Below, one piece after another: positions 7,372-15,930 of a stretch of DNA of 64,000 bases (position 1 is the first letter of the stretch; every line of letters begins with the position of its first letter). The DNA is from JAFEDN01 sp963697455. GTDB lineage: Bacteria; Pseudomonadota; Gammaproteobacteria; Coxiellales; Coxiellaceae. The DNA lies in the NCBI GenBank assembly GCA_963697455.1, contig CAVOOI010000032.1, forward strand, positions 62,001-126,000, read 5' to 3'. The notes below the pieces were generated by a model that saw only the letters and a list, made by a program, of their open reading frames with translations, had not been told where the DNA came from and ran no database searches. The position numbers were made by a program, and so were the translations under genes.

Positions 7372-8489
7372 GGCGTTGTTGAATAAATCGCTCCAAGGGG
7401 TGTGAAGTGGTGTTACGAACACAAAACGGGATAAACTCTAATTTTCCGACAAAAGAAAAGGAGTTTTCGCCATGCTTAAAAAAGCGTATCGTGTTCGTAA
7501 CTGGAGAGAGTATAACCAAGCTTTAGTAAAGAGGGGAAGTATTACTTTGTGGTTTGACGAGGAAGCGATCAAGACCTGGTGCTCCGATGAAAAGACAGGC
7601 CAGCGGGGACGCCCCCGATTGTATAGCGATATGGCCATAAAGTGTGGGTTAACGCTGAAGGCATTATTCCATTTGCCGTTTCGTGGGACGCAAGGCTTGA
7701 TAGAAAGTCTGGTGAAGATGTTGCATTTAAACGTCCCGATTCCCGACTATACACTGCTGTGTAAGCGTCAAGGCCAGTTAGTGGTAAACGTATCCCCACA
7801 GACAGCGAATGGGACTGAAGAACTTCATCTACTGATAGATAGCACGGGACTAACCGTGTTTGGAGAAGGAGAATGGAAGGTCAGGCAACATGGTTGGTGT
7901 AAGCATCGGCTGTGGAGGAAATTACATGTGGCCTTTAATGGTAAAACACAGCAGATAGAGAATGTAGTGCTGACTGATTTAGGGATTCAAGATTGTGAAG
8001 GGGTCCCGATGCTTTTGGACGGGGTAAAATCGTCGATTGAATCGATCATTGGCGATGGAGCTTATGATCGATTTTCTTGCTATGAAGAGGGAGAACGGCG
8101 TCATTTTCGGCTGATCACACCGCCGCAAAAGAATTCAAGAACTTCGAGGGAACGAAGGGTGAATAAAAAGAAAGCCAGCCCCGAAGCGGTAGAGAAACGA
8201 GATGCTGTTATCCAACGGTCACGTGAATTAGGACGAGCCGCTTGGAAAGTAGAAACAGGCTACCATCGTCGTAGCTTAGCGGAAACGGGGATGTTCCGTA
8301 TTAAACGCTTATTAGGCAATCGTTTGACGGCGAAGACATTTGAACATCAAAAAGTCGAGGTGGCTATTTGGTGCCAAATTATTAATAAAATGACAGAGCT
8401 AGGCATGCCTGTCTCTGTCGCGATTAATTAAAAAGGTCAGACCCTTCAGAGGTGTGTTGTGCTGTAAAAATGAATTATTCAACAACGCC
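7372..8489 (+). mobile_element. Complete IS903-group (IS5 family) insertion sequence, copy 2
   Basis: The element is 1118 bp. Its terminal inverted repeats are ggcgttgttgaataa at 7372-7386 and the complement at 8475-8489. These closely resemble IS903 ends, which begin GGCTTTGTTGAATAA. A perfect 9-bp target duplication, ttggaaagg, lies at 7363-7371 and 8490-8498, the length expected for the IS903 group. It carries one transposase gene. It is inserted in the GC-rich hairpin of a family-A repeat just downstream of minE. Confidence 0.96.
7472..8431 (+). CDS. IS903-group DDE transposase, complete
   Basis: The 319-residue transposase is close to the length of IS903 transposase. N-terminal motifs typical of the group are YRVRNWREYNQALVKRGS, TLWFDEEAI and GRPRLYSDMAIK. 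The catalytic residues are the D in LLIDSTG, the D in GDGAYD and the E in RSLAETGMFRIKRLLGNRL. The start is ATG with AAAGGAG seven to nine bases upstream. The frame is intact, so it is presumably active. Its amino-acid sequence is identical to the partial copy at 1-801. Confidence 0.96.
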   Translation: MLKKAYRVRNWREYNQALVKRGSITLWFDEEAIKTWCSDEKTGQRGRPRLYSDMAIKCGLTLKALFHLPFRGTQGLIESLVKMLHLNVPIPDYTLLCKRQGQLVVNVSPQTANGTEELHLLIDSTGLTVFGEGEWKVRQHGWCKHRLWRKLHVAFNGKTQQIENVVLTDLGIQDCEGVPMLLDGVKSSIESIIGDGAYDRFSCYEEGERRHFRLITPPQKNSRTSRERRVNKKKASPEAVEKRDAVIQRSRELGRAAWKVETGYHRRSLAETGMFRIKRLLGNRLTAKTFEHQKVEVAIWCQIINKMTELGMPVSVAIN

Positions 8490-8608
8490 TTGGAAAGGGG
8501 AGGGGATAGTACTCTGGGGTCCTAGCTTATTAATTACATTGGTCTAGAGGCCTCCCGGCGAGTGGTTGATCCGCTATTACTTGACGGTTTTTTAAAACAT
8601 TGGCGGGT

Positions 8609-10183
8609 TTAAGCAGGTGTTGCTTCGTCGATGAAAAGCTTTTGTTCTGCTGTGAGTTCAGTGACACTGTTAGTTTGATATCTAATTAACCCATAGAAGA
8701 CGATAATAGAAAAAATGACCACCATGGTGGCATACTCAAGCCCATTTATCTGTGGATTCTGAGTTGGAGATACCGAGCTCAATAACCAAATACCAGCAAA
8801 ATACAGCACTATGCCCATACATTGCTGGATGGCTGAAACCATTTCTTTCATTGACCTAACATGTACGCCGATGAAGATGATTTGAAGAATCAAAAACGCT
8901 AGGAATATTTCCGTGATAGTCTTGATATGTCCCAAGGTGAACAAGTAAGTAAACATTATAAAGACGAATAAACTAATGAGATGGCCTCCCCGTAGACGGA
9001 ACGGATAATTGCGGGTAATGATGGCATTACGAAATACGCATAAAGCGAGCGGTATGGGTAAGTAAGAAATAATGTGAAATAAACTTATAAACTCAGCCAG
9101 TTGGGTCCAACTGCGAAATATCAATAAAAATAAGATCGCCATTAACGCGTTGGCAGCCAAAGAGAGGCGCGAAACATTATATTTAGGATGGCTGGTATTA
9201 AATAATTGCGGCATTTGGCCAGTGCGAGACATAGCGGTAAACATTCGAGTCGCGGCGCCAGTAAAGGCTACACCTGCGCCGGAAGGAGCTACGGTTGCCC
9301 CGAAATAAATGATAGAAGTGAAAGTGCTCATTCCTATCAATATTGAAAGTTGAATCATCGGTGCGCTAAATTGCAACTCATGCCAGCCCTTAGCCAGCAT
9401 GGCCGGCGGGACAGCGCCGATAAAAGCTATTTGCAATAATACGTAGACGCAGAGACAAAAAAGTATGGAAATAACTAACGCTAATGGAATGGTCTTTTCG
9501 GGTTTTTTGATCTCGCTGGCAAACGAAACTATTGATTGAAAGCCGTTAAAGGAAACAATGATTCCGGTAGTTAAGATCGCTCCCAAAATCGATTTCATGC
9601 CGTAGGGGAGAAATGAATTATTGACGACGGTAAAATTGCTGGGGTGAAAGGCCACTCCAATGAATATAAGCGCGGTCACGACCGGGACGATTATTTTTAA
9701 GATGGAGAGGATGTTATTGGCTTTAGTCAGCGCCTTAGCTCCCCAATAATTTAAAATACTGTAGATGATGACCAAACCAATAGATAACGAGTTACCTGCC
9801 CACGTTAACTGATCATTACTGAATAAATAAGGTTTTAGGTGCGGGGTTAAATTCATCAAATATTGAACGGTCGCATCTGCTTCCAGCCCGATGACGGCGA
9901 CGATCCCGAACCAATTAGCAATGGCAAAAGGGAAGCCAAAAAATTTATTATGAGATAATGAAGGAATAATCGCTGACAGTCCGCGTTTGGGGTACAAAGA
10001 GGCGACTTCAGCAAAGCACAGCGCTAATAACAGCATGATAAAGCCGCTGACTACCCAGGTAATGATCGCGCTAGGCCCGGCGATAGCTGCCGTTTTAAAG
10101 GGTGAGAACAACCAGCCGCTGCCAATAACACAAGAGATACCCAAAAAAGTAGCAGAAATCAACCCGATGTTCTTTTTGTTCAT
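8609..10183 (-). CDS. APC-family amino acid permease
   Basis: The protein has 524 residues and about 12 membrane segments. The N-terminal APC signature is visible: GISCVIGSGWLFSPF (the GSGW substrate-backbone loop in TM1), then FAEVASLYPKRG after TM2 and FASEIKKPEKTIPLAL in the middle. It is the last gene of a minus-strand set after a lysine/saccharopine dehydrogenase-like gene and an ALDH7 gene (60-bp gap). That context suggests uptake of lysine or a related amino acid. This substrate is inference from context only. Confidence 0.85.
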   Translation of the reverse strand: MNKKNIGLISATFLGISCVIGSGWLFSPFKTAAIAGPSAIITWVVSGFIMLLLALCFAEVASLYPKRGLSAIIPSLSHNKFFGFPFAIANWFGIVAVIGLEADATVQYLMNLTPHLKPYLFSNDQLTWAGNSLSIGLVIIYSILNYWGAKALTKANNILSILKIIVPVVTALIFIGVAFHPSNFTVVNNSFLPYGMKSILGAILTTGIIVSFNGFQSIVSFASEIKKPEKTIPLALVISILFCLCVYVLLQIAFIGAVPPAMLAKGWHELQFSAPMIQLSILIGMSTFTSIIYFGATVAPSGAGVAFTGAATRMFTAMSRTGQMPQLFNTSHPKYNVSRLSLAANALMAILFLLIFRSWTQLAEFISLFHIISYLPIPLALCVFRNAIITRNYPFRLRGGHLISLFVFIMFTYLFTLGHIKTITEIFLAFLILQIIFIGVHVRSMKEMVSAIQQCMGIVLYFAGIWLLSSVSPTQNPQINGLEYATMVVIFSIIVFYGLIRYQTNSVTELTAEQKLFIDEATPA

Positions 10184-10243
10184 ATCAACCCCACCTTAAA
10201 ACCATATTTCCCCGCATATTATACCAAACTTTCCGCCTAAGAC

Positions 10244-11767
10244 CTAGAATAGTTTAATGCCTTGGGCTAAGGGGAGGGTGGAACCCCAATTGATGGTATT
10301 AGTCTGTCGGCGCATATAAGTTTTCCAGGCGTCTGAACCGGCTTCGCGTCCGCCACCGGTAGCTTTTTCGCCGCCAAAAGCGCCACCTATTTCTGCACCT
10401 GACGTACCCAGATTAACATTAGCCATGCCACAATCGCTGCCTTTTGCAGACAAAAAATATTCAGCATGCTGTAATCGATTAGTAAATATTGCTGAGGAAA
10501 GCCCTTGTGGGACTTGGTTGTGCAACCGAATAGCTTCTTCTATAGTCCGGTAAGTCATTAAATACAAGATCGGCGCAAATGTTTCTTCCTGAACAATTTG
10601 CCAATGATTTTCTGCGCGGGCTAATACTGGTTCGACGAAAAAGCCGGGGCGATTGAGAACTTGTCCTCCATAAAGGATTTTACCACCAGCCGCTGTTATT
10701 TTGAGAAGCGCCTGGCGGTATTGATCTACTGCATGCTGATCAATGAGCGGCCCCATGAAATTTGTTTCGTCTAAGGGATCGCCGATAGAGATCTGCCGGT
10801 AAGCCGTGATTAATTTTGCCAACAGGTTGTCATACAAGGATTCATGAATGATTAACCGCCGCGTTGTAGTGCAGCGCTGACCGGCGGTGCCTACAGCGCC
10901 AAACACTACCGCCGGAATCACTAAGTTTAAATCGGCGGATTCGTCTACGATCATCGCATTATTCCCGCCTAACTCTAATAGACAGCGGCCTAAACGTTGA
11001 GCAACACGGACATTGACTTGGCGGCCCACTTGCGTGGAGCCGGTGAAAGACAGAAGGGCCATTCGCTCATCATCTACCAGCTCAGTCATTAGTTGTGGGT
11101 CATTAGTAATTAATAGGGAAAAAATACTGGAATAGCCGTTTTCAGCCATTACTTGATTACAAATTTTCTGTACCGCAATAGCGCATAATGCAGTTTTAGA
11201 AGAAGGTTTCCAAATGACCGTGTCACCGGCGACGGCGGCGATAAAAGCATTCCACGCCCACACCGCGACTGGAAAATTAAACGCAGTAATGACGCCCACT
11301 ACGCCTAAGGGATGCCATTGCTCGTACATGCGGTGTTGTTCTCGTTCCGAGTGCATGGTTTTTCCATACAGCATCCGCGCTTGACCGACGGCAAAATCGG
11401 CCATGTCAATCATTTCTTGCACTTCGCCGAGCCCTTCTTGGCTGGATTTTCCAGATTCCATGGAAATTAACCGGCCCAGTAAGTTTTTTTGGGTACGCAA
11501 CACGACGCCAATTTGACGGATTAATTCTCCACGCTTGGGAGCAGGCACGGTTTGCCAAGTTTGCCATGCTTTATGGCTATTGGTAATGATTCGTTGGCAA
11601 TCTTCGGCAGAGCACCGGTAAATGCTCGAGATAGTTTTACCGTCAGCGGGGTTTTGAGAATGGATAATGCCCTCGTCCTGAGTGGCTGACCACCACTCCG
11701 TGCCATCGTTTGCGCCGGAATTCTCCGCATCAATGCCGAGCCCAGTTAATAACTGTTGATTGTTCAT
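10244..11767 (-). CDS. Aldehyde dehydrogenase, ALDH7 type (alpha-aminoadipate semialdehyde / piperideine-6-carboxylate dehydrogenase)
   Basis: The likely reaction is NAD-dependent oxidation of alpha-aminoadipate semialdehyde to alpha-aminoadipate, a cytoplasmic step of lysine degradation. The protein has 507 residues. The catalytic Cys is in GTAGQRCTTTRR (about residue 297) and the general-base Glu in LLELGGNNA (about 263). The NAD-binding loop is ITAFNFPVAVW, with SFTGSTQVGR following. GGNNA and CTTTRR are features of antiquitin (ALDH7) rather than other ALDHs. It starts 3 bp after the upstream dehydrogenase-like gene, so the two are almost certainly co-transcribed. Confidence 0.88.
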   Translation of the reverse strand: MNNQQLLTGLGIDAENSGANDGTEWWSATQDEGIIHSQNPADGKTISSIYRCSAEDCQRIITNSHKAWQTWQTVPAPKRGELIRQIGVVLRTQKNLLGRLISMESGKSSQEGLGEVQEMIDMADFAVGQARMLYGKTMHSEREQHRMYEQWHPLGVVGVITAFNFPVAVWAWNAFIAAVAGDTVIWKPSSKTALCAIAVQKICNQVMAENGYSSIFSLLITNDPQLMTELVDDERMALLSFTGSTQVGRQVNVRVAQRLGRCLLELGGNNAMIVDESADLNLVIPAVVFGAVGTAGQRCTTTRRLIIHESLYDNLLAKLITAYRQISIGDPLDETNFMGPLIDQHAVDQYRQALLKITAAGGKILYGGQVLNRPGFFVEPVLARAENHWQIVQEETFAPILYLMTYRTIEEAIRLHNQVPQGLSSAIFTNRLQHAEYFLSAKGSDCGMANVNLGTSGAEIGGAFGGEKATGGGREAGSDAWKTYMRRQTNTINWGSTLPLAQGIKLF

Positions 11768-11770
11768 GAG

Positions 11771-12859
11771 CTATTCCTTTTGAAAATATTTTGCAAACCG
11801 GTTGTTGAGAAATTCATTAAGATCAAATTGTGATTGATGAATAAAGCCTCGGTATTGGCTCGGATTTTGCAAAACGATGTCGACGATGACGCAAGTAGAG
11901 CTGGCGGTAGTCATTTGAATTGCCGTCAACGGCTGGTTATTAACAATACCAGGATAAAATTTCTTGAAGTAACCTATTTGCGTCAGTTCTGCGTTGTTCA
12001 TAAAACCTTGGGCGATGACACTGACCAGCACTACGTCCTGATAAGTGCGCGGCATGGCCTCTAATAGAATTTTTTTCAAAACTTCACGATTTTTGCTCAG
12101 CCGCAATTCGCTCATTAAAAACTGCATTTTTTCACAATGTCCAGGGTAGCGTAATGATTTGTAATTTAAAAAATTGACCTTGCCAGCATAATTTTCAGCT
12201 AAAGTTCCTAGTCCGCCGGAGGTATTAAACGCTTCATAAATTGCGCCATCAAACTGGACTGTTTCCAGATCGGTTAACGGTGGCAATTCAATTATTTGCC
12301 GGTTAGCAATGACTACGCATGGATTGATGTATTCATTAATCAAACCATCAATAGACCAAGTAAACGCATATTGTAGTGCGTGATCGCTTTGTTGCGGCAA
12401 AGCGCCGCAACGTAGCTTAACGGTATCCAGTTTCGAGAATTGCTGCATCAGATTATGGGCCACGATATTGATAAAACCTGGAGCGACGCCGCAGTGCGGA
12501 ATAAAGGCAGTGTCCGCTTGATGAGCGATCTGCGCTACAGCCACACTGGTGCTAATATCTTCAGTTAAATCGAAATAATGCAATTTTAAAGATTTGGCTA
12601 GTTGAGCAATCGTGGTATTTAGAAAAAACGGTAGACTCGAAACTATGGCCTGAATCTGGTATTGATTAACTACCGCAGCAACCTCTTGAGTATGGTTGAT
12701 ATCTAAGCACACATAACGCAAATTTTCGTGTAAGTGTAGCTCTGGAGGTGGTTGCGGATTTAAATCCGCCATAATAACGGTGTAGCCCATATGAGATTGC
12801 GAAAGTATTTGCCCAATCGCATTGCCGATATGACCGCTGCCCGCGATTAAAATTTTCAT
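11771..12859 (-). CDS. Saccharopine dehydrogenase family oxidoreductase, probable lysine 6-dehydrogenase
   Basis: The protein has 362 residues. The N-terminal Rossmann motif GSGHIGNAIGQ lies at residues 7-17, and the family motif CGVAPGFINIVAHNL is near residue 130. There is no lysine-ketoglutarate reductase domain. The length and solitary architecture fit lysine 6-dehydrogenase (lysine to piperideine-6-carboxylate), whose product is the substrate of the adjacent ALDH7. A saccharopine dehydrogenase working with a reductase encoded elsewhere is the main alternative. First gene of the three-gene minus-strand set. Confidence 0.72.
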   Translation of the reverse strand: MKILIAGSGHIGNAIGQILSQSHMGYTVIMADLNPQPPPELHLHENLRYVCLDINHTQEVAAVVNQYQIQAIVSSLPFFLNTTIAQLAKSLKLHYFDLTEDISTSVAVAQIAHQADTAFIPHCGVAPGFINIVAHNLMQQFSKLDTVKLRCGALPQQSDHALQYAFTWSIDGLINEYINPCVVIANRQIIELPPLTDLETVQFDGAIYEAFNTSGGLGTLAENYAGKVNFLNYKSLRYPGHCEKMQFLMSELRLSKNREVLKKILLEAMPRTYQDVVLVSVIAQGFMNNAELTQIGYFKKFYPGIVNNQPLTAIQMTTASSTCVIVDIVLQNPSQYRGFIHQSQFDLNEFLNNRFAKYFQKE

Positions 12860-12894
12860 AGCAAATTCCCTATGCGTTGGCGAGGTAAGGTATA

Positions 12895-13251
12895 ATGTGG
12901 TCTAATAAGTGTACGATGAAAACTCTCTACCTACAAGCAATGGGGATAACCAACTGGCGGCTACGTGACGCGCCCCGCTATTATTTGTTAACCGGCTCTG
13001 CTCGGCGGCATGGAGTTCTGGTAGCTACAGTCAATGCTGGTCAAGCTGAACCAGATTTACTGGCGGCTATTATTAAAGCGCTGGGGGTAGAAGCTAAAGA
13101 AATTCAGACACCTGTCGCAGCAGCGCCCAGTATCGCTTTAGGCCCGCAACCTGCAACTATCAATACTCATTCTTTGGCAGAAATGCTACGGAATCCAACA
13201 CTAAAGGCTCCGGTTTGGCAGGCCCTGCAAAAATTTGTTAAGAGTCTGTAG
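12895..13251 (+). CDS. holD: Probable DNA polymerase III psi subunit (HolD)
   Basis: Psi links the clamp-loader complex to chi and single-stranded DNA-binding protein. The protein has 118 residues. The N-terminal motif LQAMGITNWRLRDAP parallels the conserved LQQLGITQW..R motif of HolD. A central LLAAIIKALGV helix and a C-terminal NPTLKAPVWQALQKF helix match the family pattern. An ATG at 12916 would give an N-terminus closer to E. coli psi, but 12895 has GAGGTAAGG upstream. A TATAAT (12891-12896) overlaps that region, which would favour 12916. It overlaps the convergent downstream gene by 14 bp. Confidence 0.65.
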   Translation: MWSNKCTMKTLYLQAMGITNWRLRDAPRYYLLTGSARRHGVLVATVNAGQAEPDLLAAIIKALGVEAKEIQTPVAAAPSIALGPQPATINTHSLAEMLRNPTLKAPVWQALQKFVKSL

Positions 13252-14866
13252 CGTTGATTAGGGGCGATATCCATTTCATCTGGTTGATATCAAATGAGCA
13301 AAGGCCTGCCGAGATACCATGTTTTTTTGCATACAATTTAACTCGATCTAAATAGGTTTCTTTAGGATAATATTCAAACTTCCAATCGGGTGGAGCGAAA
13401 GTTGAAAAACCATTGATTGTTCTCACCCCAACTATTTCAGAAATCATCATGGCATCAACATTATTCAAATAATAGGTTGCAGAAGGACTGGTATCGCCGT
13501 ATCGCGTGCCTACCACAAAAAAAGACTGGCACTGCTTTGGAATGGGTTTGATTGACTCCAGAAATGCCTGCTGAGTTTTTGTATTGAGATGAACCGTATG
13601 CGCTAGATTAATCTGCTCTGCAATGAGGAGGATGGGAATTAAAAAATTAATCACTGACCGGGACCAAACTACTCGCATAGATAAATAATAAGAAACTAAT
13701 ACACACATAGGAAATAGTAAAAATACCCAATACCGGCAAACCGTACGTAGACCCTTGGCGCCAGGAAAAAATTTCCATATATCATGCCAAAGAGAAAAAT
13801 GAAAGATTGAGATTGATATCAAAATCGATACTATGATTGCATAGGTAAGCGAGCGATAGAAAATATTTGAATCCTCTTGAGTAATGGTCACACTGTAGAT
13901 TATTGAAAAAATCAGCACCATGAGGAAAATAAATGGATATCCAACCGTAATTTCACCCTCCCCAGGGAAGTGGAATAGTGTAATGATCTTGCCCCACAGT
14001 AAGTTCTCATTTCCCATGTTAATTAAATTGAAAATGCTTGGAATCCATTCTCTAATATAAGGGTGCATGCCTGTTTGATGAGCTATAGGCAGATAAATCA
14101 TTAAAAAAGGTATTAGCGCAATCAGAGTCACCAGCATCGGTATGAAAATCGCCATAAACAAGGGCTTTTTAATAGCGAGCAGTCTATAGCGATATTGCGA
14201 TAACGCCATAAAAAAAAGTAAAATGCAGGCAAATAAAGTATAAAACCAAGCCATATAATAAGTTGAAATAAGCCAAGTAGCATAGAAAATGCCCGCAATA
14301 CTTCCCCATAGAATCGCTCGGTAAGTATTTTGAGTGACTAACAATGCCTCGAAATAGTTGATGATAAAAATTGTCAATAGGGGAGCAAATGAAACACTGA
14401 GAAGCTGCGCATGACCTGCTTGCAGAAATGCACTGCTACTTAACGAAAAAATAGCTGTTGTCAATAAACATGCCCAAAACTTCAAACCTAATTTTCGATG
14501 ACATAAATAAAAAAATGCGTAAAACCCAAGCAACCGAATAATCACATTGACCAACTCAGCGGCTATAAAGGGATTGATTTTAAACACTCTGATTAATGTA
14601 TAGATAACTCCATATAAAAAATAACCATCATTGTATCCTAGTGTGTCTGGATATGGGTAAAAATAACCTGCTATACGCCAATTTTCTATGCCATGAAAAA
14701 AATTATACCAATGCTGTAAGAGGCTGAATTCGATCAAGCCATCATACTGATCACCAAAGATTAAAGTTCCATTTGAAAATAGCTGCTGTCGAAAAAATAA
14801 AGCAATCACCAAAATGCCTGATAGCATTACAATGCTAACTTGAAGAGCGCTAACTTTTGGTTTCAT
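13238..14866 (-). CDS. Polytopic membrane protein, GT-C-type (YfhO/PMT-like), probable glycosyltransferase
   Basis: The protein has 542 residues from the ATG at 14866 and about 12 hydrophobic segments. The first extracytoplasmic loop carries LIFGDQYDGLIEFSLLQHW, an acidic D..D pattern like the catalytic loop of GT-C enzymes that use polyprenyl-phosphate sugars. A soluble tail of about 110 residues follows the last membrane segment. The specific family and sugar cannot be read from the sequence. A divergently transcribed GT2 gene lies about 110 bp away, a likely supplier of the lipid-linked sugar. An in-frame TTG at 14872 is an alternative start. Confidence 0.6.
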   Translation of the reverse strand: MKPKVSALQVSIVMLSGILVIALFFRQQLFSNGTLIFGDQYDGLIEFSLLQHWYNFFHGIENWRIAGYFYPYPDTLGYNDGYFLYGVIYTLIRVFKINPFIAAELVNVIIRLLGFYAFFYLCHRKLGLKFWACLLTTAIFSLSSSAFLQAGHAQLLSVSFAPLLTIFIINYFEALLVTQNTYRAILWGSIAGIFYATWLISTYYMAWFYTLFACILLFFMALSQYRYRLLAIKKPLFMAIFIPMLVTLIALIPFLMIYLPIAHQTGMHPYIREWIPSIFNLINMGNENLLWGKIITLFHFPGEGEITVGYPFIFLMVLIFSIIYSVTITQEDSNIFYRSLTYAIIVSILISISIFHFSLWHDIWKFFPGAKGLRTVCRYWVFLLFPMCVLVSYYLSMRVVWSRSVINFLIPILLIAEQINLAHTVHLNTKTQQAFLESIKPIPKQCQSFFVVGTRYGDTSPSATYYLNNVDAMMISEIVGVRTINGFSTFAPPDWKFEYYPKETYLDRVKLYAKKHGISAGLCSFDINQMKWISPLINATDS

Positions 14867-14979
14867 AAACAACGGATTTCCAGCTGATATTTAACGAACA
14901 GGATGGGCGTCATTTTAGGCTAATACCATCGGTTAAATCAAGATTGATTAGTTGAATATAATTCAATATAATAAAAGTC

Positions 14980-15906
14980 ATGAATAAAGTATCTATAGCG
15001 GTCGTTATTCCCTGTTACAATGAGGCAATTACCATTCATCAGGTTGTCTGTGATTTTAAAAAAGCTCTCCCGACAGCCATTGTGTATGTTTACGATAATA
15101 ATTCTACGGACAATACCGCCCAAGCGGCTATGGATGCGGGGGCCGTTGTAAGATACGAATCGCGACAAGGTAAAGGGAACGTCATTTCCCGTATGTTTGC
15201 CGATATAGAAGCTGATATTTATGTGATGGTGGATGGTGATGCTACTTATGACAGCGCCAGCGCTGAAAAAATGATTCAAACATTGTTGGATGGGCCATAT
15301 GATATGGTTAACGCGGTTCGGATAAGTCAGTCTGCTGTCGCTTATCGCTTGGGGCATTCCTTTGGTAATCGTCTATTCAGCTTTATGGTCGAAAGAATTT
15401 TTGGGAAATCTCTGACTGATTTGCTATCCGGTTACCGGGTTTTTTCTCGACGATTTGTCAAATCTTTCCCGGGTTTATCACAAGGTTTTGAGATTGAAAC
15501 GGAGCTAACCATTCACGCATTATCACAACGGATACCCACTACGGAAGTGCCCACGCCATATTACTCCAGACCAGCAGGATCGTTTAGTAAACTATCGACT
15601 ATCAAAGATGGATTGCGTATCTTACTAATGATTTTTAATTTGTTGCGCACAGAAAAACCCTTACGGTTCTTTAGCATCATCGGAATACTATTTTTATTTA
15701 TTTCTTTGCTTATCGGCGTCCCTATTGTCCTCGAATTTTTGTCGACAGGTTTAGTGCCTCGCTTACCTAGTGCGGTGCTGGCTGCTAGTGCGGCTATTTT
15801 AGGTTTTTTAAGTATGGCCTCTGGCTTAGTTTTGGATTCTGTGACCATAGCCAGAAAAGAAAATAAGCGTTTACATTATTTATCTCTCTCCGCACCAAAA
15901 TGCTAG
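14980..15906 (+). CDS. GT2 family polyprenyl-phosphate glycosyltransferase (DPM1/GtrB-like)
   Basis: The protein has 308 residues. The GT-A domain starts with VVIPCYNEAITIHQVV and YVYDNNSTDNTAQAA, has the metal-binding DGDATYD near residue 84, and LLSGYRVFSRRF near 150. Two C-terminal hydrophobic segments (about 227-250 and 262-285) anchor it to the inner membrane, as in DPM1/GtrB enzymes. These transfer a sugar from a nucleotide sugar to undecaprenyl or dolichyl phosphate. The product could feed the GT-C membrane proteins in this window and a GtrA-like flippase at 25069. The sugar is unknown. Confidence 0.88.
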   Translation: MNKVSIAVVIPCYNEAITIHQVVCDFKKALPTAIVYVYDNNSTDNTAQAAMDAGAVVRYESRQGKGNVISRMFADIEADIYVMVDGDATYDSASAEKMIQTLLDGPYDMVNAVRISQSAVAYRLGHSFGNRLFSFMVERIFGKSLTDLLSGYRVFSRRFVKSFPGLSQGFEIETELTIHALSQRIPTTEVPTPYYSRPAGSFSKLSTIKDGLRILLMIFNLLRTEKPLRFFSIIGILFLFISLLIGVPIVLEFLSTGLVPRLPSAVLAASAAILGFLSMASGLVLDSVTIARKENKRLHYLSLSAPKC

Positions 15907-15930
15907 ACTGAGTCCGAAATCTGCATCCAG

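Larger units (their letters stand above)
7278..8527. repeat. Family-A palindromic repeat, degraded copy split by IS copy 2
   Basis: The left part (7278-7371) carries the hairpin at 7291-7313 and the blocks ggttaggatgggggta and ccatccccaccctaaccc. The right part (8490-8527) resumes with ttggaaaggggagggg. With the IS removed, the sequence aligns along its length with the reverse complement of the copy at 61778-61934. The outer inverted repeats are eroded: the left one is missing and the right one is only weakly recognisable (ttaattacattgg). This is therefore an older insertion than the copy at 3562. The remaining bases up to 8608 hold nothing I recognise. Confidence 0.82.

Noticed and set aside
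1..8489. Composite transposon formed by the two IS copies
   Set aside because: The segment between them holds core genes (pit, minCDE), and each IS has its own different 9-bp target sequence.
8499..8608. RNA gene in the GC-rich stretch downstream of IS copy 2
   Set aside because: No cloverleaf or conserved tRNA positions; it is the degraded end of a family-A repeat plus ordinary sequence.
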